From Trichomonas tenax (taxonomy: Eukaryota > Parabasalia > Trichomonadida > Trichomonadidae), in the NCBI GenBank assembly GCA_023091735.1, contig JALKBU010000096.1, forward strand, positions 22,523 through 86,522: a stretch of DNA of 64,000 nt, given 5' to 3'. Position 1 is the first letter of the stretch. Each line of letters opens with the position of its first letter. Positions 20,519 to 28,537 of this stretch are shown here, one piece after another. The position numbers and the translations under genes were made by a program. Below the pieces are notes generated by a model, which was not told the origin of the DNA, did not search any database, and saw only the letters and a list, made by a program, of their open reading frames with translations.

Positions 20519-21265
20519 TCAGCTCCAATTATACAATTCGTCATTGATCGAAATAGATTCCCACTCAATTGGGCAGCAGCAGCAAACATCATTAATGAAA
20601 TCGGGATTTTCGTTTTGTTTATCATCTTCAGGAGATGATGGAATGTTTTCTTCAGGAGACGAAGCTTGGGGTTGCGGAGAAAGAGAAGGAGGAAGCTGCC
20701 CATTCGGGAGACCGAATGTCGCGATTCTCTCGGCTTTCTTCGTGATCTTTGGAGCTTGAGCTTGCATCGGAGGCAATTGCGGCTGTGGAGTGATCAAAGC
20801 ATAACCGATGCCAGGAGAGTACAAATACAATGGGAATGGAGACTGAGCGGAACGTCGGCGAATTGTCCATTGTCTTTGTTCAACGAAATTTGCCTTTAAA
20901 AACGGAATTGCAGAAATTAACTCTGGGGAACCTTCACCTCTGATGACCTCTGAGGAGTAACCGAGCTTTTGAAGGGCTCCATTAATGGATGATTTTGATT
21001 TGTCGATAATAAGTCTTAATTGCCTAGTATTGATCGCGATAGATGTTCCAATGCAGCAGAAACCGCAAACTAAGGCTCTTTTCCAGTCTTGTCTGTCGTT
21101 TCGATGAATGTATGTTTTAATCGATTCTAAATCTGTCGAAAATGTTAAATATCTGAGATTTTTTTTGTATTTGTGACTTTCGCTTGACAATTCTGCACGC
21201 AATCGTTTGTAAAGTTCTTGATCATTCTGCGTCAAAAGCTCGAAAAATGCAGGAATTTGATTCAT
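20519..21265 (-). CDS. IBP39-like initiator-binding protein
   Basis: 248 residues. Residues 55-103 (RNDRQDWKRALVCGFC, then AINTRQLRLIIDKSKSSING, then ALQKLGY) match the winged-helix initiator-binding domain (IBD) of Trichomonas vaginalis IBP39. That protein binds the Inr at transcription start sites and contacts the RNA polymerase II CTD through its C-terminal domain. Here the IBD (about 1-125) is followed by a proline/glutamine-rich linker (about 155-215) and a short acidic, cysteine-containing tail (CCCCPIEW). The protein is much shorter than IBP39 (roughly 340 residues), so it may be a paralogue with a different or missing CTD-binding part. The ATG is immediately preceded by TCAACACTTTTTT, an Inr-like start site, so the gene may be autoregulated. 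Confidence 0.85.
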   Translation of the reverse strand: MNQIPAFFELLTQNDQELYKRLRAELSSESHKYKKNLRYLTFSTDLESIKTYIHRNDRQDWKRALVCGFCCIGTSIAINTRQLRLIIDKSKSSINGALQKLGYSSEVIRGEGSPELISAIPFLKANFVEQRQWTIRRRSAQSPFPLYLYSPGIGYALITPQPQLPPMQAQAPKITKKAERIATFGLPNGQLPPSLSPQPQASSPEENIPSSPEDDKQNENPDFINDVCCCCPIEWESISINDELYNWS

Positions 21266-21278
21266 AAAAAAGTGTTGA
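21266..21278 (-). promoter_or_regulatory. Inr-like element abutting the IBP39-like start codon
   Basis: Minus strand TCAACACTTTTTT directly before ATG. The Sec12-like gene has TCAGCACTTTTTT in exactly the same place (31322-31334), implying very short 5' leaders as known for trichomonads. Confidence 0.5.
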
Positions 21279-21862
21279 GTTTACATTTATTGAAAATAAA
21301 ACAAATTTTAATCGAACAATCTCTTCCTATGGGCTCTATTGACTTCGTAAAACCGATATCATAAAAAAATTTGAACTTTTATCGAGAAAACAATAACAAT
21401 ATTTTGATTTATCATTATTTTCGTGTTTCATTATTATAAGTCGATAGAGCTCCTGGAGTATGTTAATATCCATGAATATAAAAGGTTTAATACGCTAAAA
21501 TCTATTGTTTGATATTCGATAACAGTGGATTTCAAAATTAACCATCTGCCCATTCATCACAGACGAATTAATAATGCTCTCAATGATCATTAGGTTCTTA
21601 AATTAAAAAAAAATTTTAGAAGAAAAAAAATAATAAAACAAATATCAAAAGATTTTTCATTAATATTCATAACTTTTAGATTATATTAAAACTCCATCTT
21701 GTCAGAAGTTCTTACTTGAAATCAAAAATCCTTTATTAAAATTATTTTCGTTTCATCTTCTGATTTGCTATGACTAGTTTCTCTTACCTGATTATATTAT
21801 GTTAGAATGAAATTAAGATATAGTTAATATATTAAAATCAAACAAACATTTATTGGTTAGTA
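21279..21862. other. Intergenic, nothing recognised
   Basis: AT-rich spacer of about 0.58 kb between the IBP39-like promoter and the 3' end of the 1086-residue gene; no features seen. Confidence 0.5.
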
Positions 21863-24800
21863 TTAATCATCTTCACTACTGATATCCACATTTCTGAAAT
21901 AGTTGATAGCTTGAGTCAAATCTTCAGTATTTGCTCTCTTCATTAAATTAATTCTATGATTTGCAGCCATTTTAGCAGCAGTCATAATATCATATAGTTT
22001 CTTCCTTGCTACTTCTTTCTCACAATTAGATTTTTCAACCTGTTTCGATAATTCTTCACACTTAAGTGATAAACTTTGACGTTCGTCCATAATTTTCTGC
22101 ATTGCTTCGTAATTAGATTGATATTCAGGAGCGAATGAAGAAGCTGTCAAACATTTAGTGATTGTGTTTATCAGTATTGTGGCTTGCGAAAGATATGAAA
22201 GAACACTCGGCAAAACGCTGTTAGCAGGAACTGTGGAGAATTCTTTCATCATCGAATCAATTTTTTCGGTGTATCTCGAATATCTTTCATTTGATGGAGA
22301 GAATGATTTATTTGTTGTTATCTGTTCTAATATATCTTTCAGTGTATCTGCCATCTTCTGTGTTGTTGCTGAAGTGTTCTTTGCAAGATTAAGTTGATTT
22401 CTTGCAAATGAAATTAAATCAGGAACAGTCATGAAATCAACATCATCATTCGCAACGTTTCTGCACATTTCTTTAATTGTTTCTTGCTGTAAATCAGTCT
22501 TTGTTGACTTGATGAGTTCAATGCCTTTGAGGATAAACTCGAATATCTCTTCATTTGGTTTCTTGAGGATTTCATCTTTCAAAACTTTGTCCGGAGAACT
22601 TATTAAAACGCAAACATCAGCAGCCAAACTTCTCAACGTCTTCAAGGACTCAATCTTCGATACAACAGCTTGCTTCAACTGCTTAATGAGAATATCGATT
22701 GGGATATACATATAAGTAACTGTTGGTGATCCTTCAATGTAAGAAGAAATTTCAGCAATCTTTTGCTTAATTTCAGCAAAGTTTTTATCATCAACATCAG
22801 TAGTAACATTGGACATTCTTCTTCTCATTGAAGCATTTGATGATCTTGCACCCATATTTGGTATCGATGATATCTGCGACTGATCTGACTTTATCATTAC
22901 AGTTCCACGACGAACAGTGTTTGGCATCGGAGGAACCAATGAAAGATTCGATGGTGGTGTTGAACTCTGATGAACAGCAGGTTGAGGAGGAGGCTGTTGG
23001 ATCTCTCGTGTTGTCTTTGGTCTTTCTCTAGCAATAATGGAGTTCTTTCTTGATGAAGCTGCTGATGATTGAGCGGAAGAAGACAAACTTAGATTTCTTT
23101 GTATTTCTGAACTATCTAAAATCGAAATCATGACATTTTTAAGCTGCTGTTCTGTAGCATCTCTGAAACGGATTTGTGGTAAACGCAGTGCATGAAGAAC
23201 TTGAGAAAGGAAACTCGATAAGAACGACTTAAATGATTTTCTATCTTTTTCTTTTATATCATGCAAATTAAGTAATGCTTGAATCCTTTCTTTAAGCTTT
23301 GGATATGTGTTTTCTGTGTCTTCAACATCATCAAGTTGTTCTTCTAATTTGCATTTGAACTGTGATAGTGTACTGACAATGTTATCATTCAAATCGTTCT
23401 TCATTTCTTTTTCTTTCTGAAGGTCTCCTTTTAGTTTCTTTATTTCTTCTTTCTGATCTAAAATAAATCTTCCAACCATATCTCTCATTCTATCATTCGT
23501 CAAATTCTTAAGTTCCTGAGGCTTGTAATTGCAAAATTGTGTTAAAACTTGATGTAAAAATTCATCTAATGTGTTATTCGTTGGATTTATATCTTTTAAT
23601 TCTTGATCCAAAGCTCTTCTCGTATTTTCCATTGCTTGAATTGTGTTATCGATGATATTTGGAAGATATTTGGATGTATTCGTTTCTTTTCCGAGGAATT
23701 TTTCTCTTAACTGCTTCAAAACATCTTTGCTTTGCTCTATTTCATCATTAGCACGTTTTATACTCTGTTTTTGTTTATCTAAAGTTTCTTGAACACTTGT
23801 TACGATGCAATCTATTTTTGTTTTTGTTGAATCTTCTCTTGAAGTTATAACTGCAGGACTCAAACTTTGTATTTGATTAAGTGTGTCTCTATATATCTTT
23901 TCAACATCTAATTGATATTTCTTTTGCAATTCTTCTTTAAATTCTCTGTTTTCTTTATTTCTTTCACTTAATGATGATGTTGGATTTAAATCTTGTAACG
24001 CTTCGATTCTTGTATTGAGTTTGTGAATTTCTAGTGTGTGTTGGTATTTTATTTCTTGTGCCGTATGAAGAATTTCCATTAATAAATCTTCCCTGCTTTC
24101 ATCTTTCGTTGGTTCTTGAATTCCGAGATGGAAACATATCTGAGGAATGTAAATATCAAAAGGATCTTGTGGATGCGGAGGAAACTCTTGCATTGAGCTA
24201 ATGCTTCGACTGGTGGCTCTCGGGGACTGCAATGGTGTCGTTGATTGCGGATTTGTCGGTAATCCAACACTTTCGATCAGAATATGCAAAGCTGTGGAAA
24301 GATTCGGTATTTTTTCAAATATCTCAGTGATTTCATGCACAAAATTGTGTATGCTATTGAGCAGTGGTACAAATTCAACGAAATCAGCATGAAAGAGTTT
24401 AATAATTGAATCTCCATTAGGAACAACTAATCTTTGCAAATGTATAGCGTGTGGTATCTCTATTTCGATTTTTCGCGATATTTGTTTGTATCTTTCGATA
24501 ATGTGTGAAGATTTTTCGGGAGTTATATCATCAAAGTTTGTATTTTGAAGGAATTCGAGTAAATCAATCTGCGCTTGGTCCAAATTTGTCTTCATGCAGG
24601 ACTCGAATTGCTGGTAAATTAATCTTGTTCTGTGATCTGAATAACATAAATTTGCGTATTTAGTAATATTTGCTGCCATTGATTTAGAAAGACGTAAAAG
24701 ATGGTCTGTATAAAGATATTGCATTGAATTATCGATTGTTTCAAACGCAACAAGGAGTTCTCCAAAATCGAGGGTAAATTGCCGACAATTTTCTTTAATT

Positions 24801-25123
24801 TCAGGTGCAATTTCTATATCTGAGTTTTTAAATGCAATTCTTTTAGTCAATGTACTACAATTCGAACAAAATACTGAATAACGAGATTTTAATGACGAAA
24901 AATTCTCGAATATCTTGTCAACCCCTTGTGGTATGTGAGGCTGTCGAAGTTTTGTTATCATTGTCTCCAATGAATGAAATTCTTTTTGAAAGATTTGAAT
25001 TGGCGATAATTCTGAAAGCGTTCGCATGCTTTTTGTTAGCGTAGACGATAGATTTGTCGTTGTTCTCGGCGATGACTTCGGTGCTTTCGTTCTCATGAGA
25101 GGCTCTGTGCGATTCCTCTTCAT
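21863..25123 (-). CDS. Large coiled-coil protein, function unknown
   Basis: 1086 residues. A short basic Ser/Thr/Pro-rich N-terminus (MKRNRTEPLMRTKAPKSSPR) precedes long helical, heptad-like stretches across most of the protein. These are broken by polar low-complexity linkers near residues 300-320 and 660-770 (SSSAQSSAASSRKNS, PPPQPAVHQSS). The C-terminus is acidic (DISSEDD). No catalytic domain, signal peptide or membrane segment. The architecture suits a cytoskeletal or centrosome/flagellum-associated scaffold, but no specific family is recognised. It ends in TAA; a tRNA gene lies 158 bp upstream of its start. Confidence 0.85.
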   Translation of the reverse strand: MKRNRTEPLMRTKAPKSSPRTTTNLSSTLTKSMRTLSELSPIQIFQKEFHSLETMITKLRQPHIPQGVDKIFENFSSLKSRYSVFCSNCSTLTKRIAFKNSDIEIAPEIKENCRQFTLDFGELLVAFETIDNSMQYLYTDHLLRLSKSMAANITKYANLCYSDHRTRLIYQQFESCMKTNLDQAQIDLLEFLQNTNFDDITPEKSSHIIERYKQISRKIEIEIPHAIHLQRLVVPNGDSIIKLFHADFVEFVPLLNSIHNFVHEITEIFEKIPNLSTALHILIESVGLPTNPQSTTPLQSPRATSRSISSMQEFPPHPQDPFDIYIPQICFHLGIQEPTKDESREDLLMEILHTAQEIKYQHTLEIHKLNTRIEALQDLNPTSSLSERNKENREFKEELQKKYQLDVEKIYRDTLNQIQSLSPAVITSREDSTKTKIDCIVTSVQETLDKQKQSIKRANDEIEQSKDVLKQLREKFLGKETNTSKYLPNIIDNTIQAMENTRRALDQELKDINPTNNTLDEFLHQVLTQFCNYKPQELKNLTNDRMRDMVGRFILDQKEEIKKLKGDLQKEKEMKNDLNDNIVSTLSQFKCKLEEQLDDVEDTENTYPKLKERIQALLNLHDIKEKDRKSFKSFLSSFLSQVLHALRLPQIRFRDATEQQLKNVMISILDSSEIQRNLSLSSSAQSSAASSRKNSIIARERPKTTREIQQPPPQPAVHQSSTPPSNLSLVPPMPNTVRRGTVMIKSDQSQISSIPNMGARSSNASMRRRMSNVTTDVDDKNFAEIKQKIAEISSYIEGSPTVTYMYIPIDILIKQLKQAVVSKIESLKTLRSLAADVCVLISSPDKVLKDEILKKPNEEIFEFILKGIELIKSTKTDLQQETIKEMCRNVANDDVDFMTVPDLISFARNQLNLAKNTSATTQKMADTLKDILEQITTNKSFSPSNERYSRYTEKIDSMMKEFSTVPANSVLPSVLSYLSQATILINTITKCLTASSFAPEYQSNYEAMQKIMDERQSLSLKCEELSKQVEKSNCEKEVARKKLYDIMTAAKMAANHRINLMKRANTEDLTQAINYFRNVDISSEDD

Positions 25124-25280
25124 GATAAAAAATAAACGTAGGAATTTTGTTCACTCAAAGTGTAGCATCTAAATATATCATTCATCGGTAAGTTTTCAAT
25201 ATTATCGCTGTACATTAAGTTTTGAAAATAATTGAGTTAAATTCTATGATAAACTAAAAATAAACAAAATTTAATGTAAT

Positions 25281-25352
25281 GGTTCCATAGTGTAATGGCT
25301 ATCACTGGGGACTCTGAATCCCTAAATCCAGGTTCGATTCCTGGTGGAACCA
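25281..25352 (+). tRNA. tRNA-Gln (anticodon CTG)
   Basis: 72 nt fold as a standard cloverleaf. Acceptor GGTTCCA pairs with TGGAACC, the D arm contains the A box region TAGTGTAATGG, and anticodon stem GGGGA/TCCCT carries loop CTCTGAA (anticodon CTG at positions 34-36). T arm is CCAGG-TTCGATT-CCTGG, discriminator A at 25352. No intron and no encoded CCA. The sequence is close to eukaryotic tRNA-Gln. A T-run at 25356-25360 provides a Pol III terminator. Confidence 0.95.
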
Positions 25353-25355
25353 AAC

Positions 25356-25360
25356 TTTTT
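25356..25360 (+). terminator. Pol III T-run after tRNA-Gln
   Basis: TTTTT followed by C and a further TTTTT, four bases beyond the discriminator base. Confidence 0.7.
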
Positions 25361-26405
25361 CTTTTTCTAAATTTTATATTTTAGTTCATGAAAATCAAAC
25401 AAATTCAATATCATAATTTGATATATCTTTATCCATAGAAATTACGACCTATGCTTTTTTATTGATGTGAATAAAGTAAAATTTTAATTATAAAGTGAAA
25501 TCTCGCTTGTTTCAACACATATGAGTGTCTTTGAGCACTCTGAAGCAATTAATCATGCATTGATGAAAATTTCAAACCTTATAAAAGAGTTTTAAGTCAT
25601 TTGAGTGAAATCTTAGTAATAATAATTTTCATATTATGGTATAATCTTCGTGATGCTAGTCTATATCACTATAAAGTGAATGGAGAATGATGTTATTCTG
25701 GAAAAGCTATTAAAAAGACGCAAATCAAAGCATTTTATTAACTTTATGATATAATATAAGTATGAATTGATTTATGGTTGTGTATTATGTGAAGAATACA
25801 CCATTTAATATACTCTACACACTTGAAAATGTCAAATGATAAATATCTAACACTAAAAATGACTATATACAAACACAATTCAACCCAAGTTGTCTATTTA
25901 TGTATATAGCTAGATAAATTGAATCGAAATATAGATTTCTGTTTAAATAAAGCAGAATTGCGCATTTCTATCATTGTTCACAGTATCTCTCTTAATCATG
26001 CGTTCACATTCCAATCAATGAAAATGCTGTAAAATAGTTTTAAAGCCTAGATAATAATCCATGAGATTGAATATCATTGAAAATGACTTTTCCACATCAT
26101 TCAGTACATCAATTTATTGGAGAAAATTCACAAGAAACACGTCATTTTCTATGCTATAATTCTGTATTCCAGGAAGCACAATACCTCACTATGTAGAGTA
26201 TGCATCGAATACCTGTATTCTAATAATCATATTATGTAATTATACAATGCTGCCCAATTCCTATTACTAATTCTTAATCCCTATAGTGCAACATTATGCT
26301 TAATTCCTATTTTAATAGGATATGCGCAATTCCAAATAAAAAGTGAGGAATTTGGCATAACTGGTCTATTCCAATATGCGTTATTCCTAATTTTGCATTA
26401 TTCCA
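25361..26405. other. Intergenic with a partial multi-hairpin repeat
   Basis: Contains copy D of the multi-hairpin family (25915-26235), then a degenerate array of AATTCC / ATTCCTA / TAGGAAT motifs (26250-26410). No gene recognised. Confidence 0.5.
25915..26235 (+). repeat. Multi-hairpin dispersed repeat, partial copy D
   Basis: Matches the first third of copy C (50860-51190) in the same orientation: AAATAAAGCAGAATTGCG, CATGCGTTCACATT..CAATCAATGAAAATGCTGTAAA and GGAAGCAC blocks. The hairpin-rich remainder of the unit is absent. Confidence 0.65.
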
Positions 26406-26980
26406 AATAGGACTTTATTGTATTGATATTGAAGATCAATCATCATTAACAGCATTAGCTAATAATATAGTTATATCAGTTAATGATTTAACTAAAGGAG
26501 TTAAAAGTTATTTAATGGTTGAAACAGGATATAAAGAAAATATTGAAACTACTTTAACTGAATCAACTAGAATTATTAAAGATGTTAATAATGTTGTTAA
26601 TCATTCTTTTCAAGTTTCTAAAAATAAAAATATTGAAGAAGATAATGTTCCTTGTTCTATTGGTGATTTAGCTAAACTTTACTTTTCTATTCAACAAACT
26701 ATTTTTACCTAAAATTGAAGAAATTTCTAAATTAAATTCTTCAGTTCAACATGAATATGCTATGTCTTTAGGTGAAGTTACTTCTGTATTATCTCAAAAT
26801 ATTGCTAAATTTTATGTATTAAAGAAAGCATTTACAAGATTTAAATACAACTTAAGATGGATTAAAACAATCTTCTACAATTTGTGCACAAATATTAAAT
26901 TCTGTTGTTGGAAATCGACAAGCGTAGCAAAAAACTTAAGATATCTATATAACATTTTATATTTGATTATTCTTTCTCTA
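26406..26980 (+). pseudogene. Decayed coding fragment, unknown family, AT-biased codons
   Basis: An open frame from about 26406 to 26712 reads IDIEDQSSLTALANNIVISV, then NDLTKGVKSYLMVETGYKEN and more. A one-base shift near 26705 carries it into PKIEEISKLNSSVQHEYAMS and a degenerating tail. Codons end almost exclusively in A or T, unlike the housekeeping genes here. The frame shift and lack of clear ends mark it as a relic. No family recognised; an origin from a mobile or virus-like element is possible but unproven. Confidence 0.5.
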
Positions 26981-27079
26981 TAACTATGTTATTGCACATG
27001 TTTCTCAACATACTATATTTTTTTGAAAATGAATTATTCATGTTTACTAAAGTATTAATCAGATATAAATTTGACTTCA

Positions 27080-27985
27080 TTAAAAATCAGGATCAAAAAA
27101 TTCGCCAGGATTCTGTCCAATATAAACTGCACCATGACTTTTTAGGAAATTGACTATTTCTTGTCCTTCAAGTTGATATGATGCTAAGCAAAGAATTGAT
27201 TCACCCAGCAAAGATCTTCGATTAATATCAACACGACCAGTGTTAACAAGTAATTTTACAACTTCCAAATCACCACCAACTACTGCTCTCTGAAGAGGAG
27301 AATAACCTCTGGAAATAAAATCTGGATCTATTCCAAGTTTGAGAAAATATTTTACCCCTTCAACATTTCCATTTTCACAAAATATATGAAAAATATTCAT
27401 TTGATCGGAACTACTTGGAGTATATTTTCCTCCATGATCAATTAGCATTTTAACTGGTTTAAAAAGATTAATTTTGGCTGCTGCTGTAATATAAGTATCC
27501 CCATTAAAAGTAATAACATCATTTATTCTCATTGTATTTATTAAATAATTGATAGAATCATTATCAATCTCATCAATGATTGAATCTATATACATAATTA
27601 AGTCATAGTTGATTGAATCATGTTTAAATTCAAAAGTTTTGAGTTTTTGAATGAATTTGTTTTCAGGCTTCTGACATTTCTGAAATTGAAGAATTACATC
27701 ATTGATAATATGTATTCTGAGCGTTTTTGAAATTGTTTGAAGAATTGATATTGAATTCTCAAAATTATCATTTTCTTTGATTTGTACATGCTCCATCATG
27801 TTTAATAATGAAAATTTATCATGATATTTTCCTAAATTATTAAACAAAATGCTGAATTGTTTCACATCAATTTGACCTGCATCCAATATTTTAATAATAT
27901 CTTTTTCTGTTCGCGTCTCTAGAAAGGTAGGATTGTTTGCATAATTTTCTATGTTTTTTGCCATTTCTTTCCAGTCTGGTATCAT
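27080..27985 (-). CDS. Ankyrin-repeat protein
   Basis: 301 residues. An N-terminal helical region of about 120 residues (MIPDWKEMAKNIENYANNPT and following) resembles the segment that precedes ankyrin repeats in the large trichomonad DUF3447-type family. About four ankyrin repeats follow (residues ~165-295), including GDTYITAAAKINLFKPVKML, NIFHIFCENGNVEGVKYFLK, YSPLQRAVVGGDLEVVKLLV and a last one ending LKSHGA. No signal or membrane segment. Likely a soluble protein-interaction adaptor; partners unknown. The ATG at 27985 opens the frame. Confidence 0.85.
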   Translation of the reverse strand: MIPDWKEMAKNIENYANNPTFLETRTEKDIIKILDAGQIDVKQFSILFNNLGKYHDKFSLLNMMEHVQIKENDNFENSISILQTISKTLRIHIINDVILQFQKCQKPENKFIQKLKTFEFKHDSINYDLIMYIDSIIDEIDNDSINYLINTMRINDVITFNGDTYITAAAKINLFKPVKMLIDHGGKYTPSSSDQMNIFHIFCENGNVEGVKYFLKLGIDPDFISRGYSPLQRAVVGGDLEVVKLLVNTGRVDINRRSLLGESILCLASYQLEGQEIVNFLKSHGAVYIGQNPGEFFDPDF

Positions 27986-28116
27986 TTATGTTAAATGTTT
28001 AATAGTCAAAATTTTAAGATCACGGAATTTTTAAAATGAAGTAAGTTACCCATAAACCTTACAATATAAATATATTTATTTTTCTTTTAGTATCTTGTAT
28101 TTAGGTACCTAAATAT

Positions 28117-28466
28117 TCAATACAAGATTGATCTTCTCTGATAATCATAAATATTTGCTTGTTTTACAATTATTTCTCCTGGACTAAAACTTATATCTCT
28201 AACTAAATTTTCCATTTCTGTAAGTAAATATCACGCTTTAAATTATCTCTAACAGTTTCAGGAATGAATTTATAAACATTTTCAGGATCTTCTGTACCAT
28301 AATTTGTTGACCATTTCATTTGAAGATAATGTTTAATATCTGTTGAAATATCTTTAGAAACTCGTTTAAATTTAAGTCCTGTATAGCGTTGAGGAAATTC
28401 ATTACGAATAGAATCAATTAAAATAGAAACCCTAATTGAAAGTATATATGCATTATCTAAAACTCC
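28117..28466 (-). pseudogene. Decayed coding fragment, unknown family, AT-biased codons
   Basis: The minus strand reads about 75 residues (SIRVSILIDSIRNEFPQRYT, GLKFKRVSKDISTDIKHYLQ and MKWSTNYGTEDPENVYKF in succession) to DNLKRDIY. A single-base shift then continues as TEMENLVRDISFSPGEIIVK and runs to a stop at 28117. No start codon is visible upstream. Codon style matches the relics at 26.4 and 41.1 kb, suggesting a common source. Not recognised as any named family. Confidence 0.5.
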
Positions 28467-28537
28467 TTGTTATTACAAGAATGGTCTCTGGTGATGATTT
28501 ATAAAAAATCATAATATTTATTTGTGAAAGATTGGAC

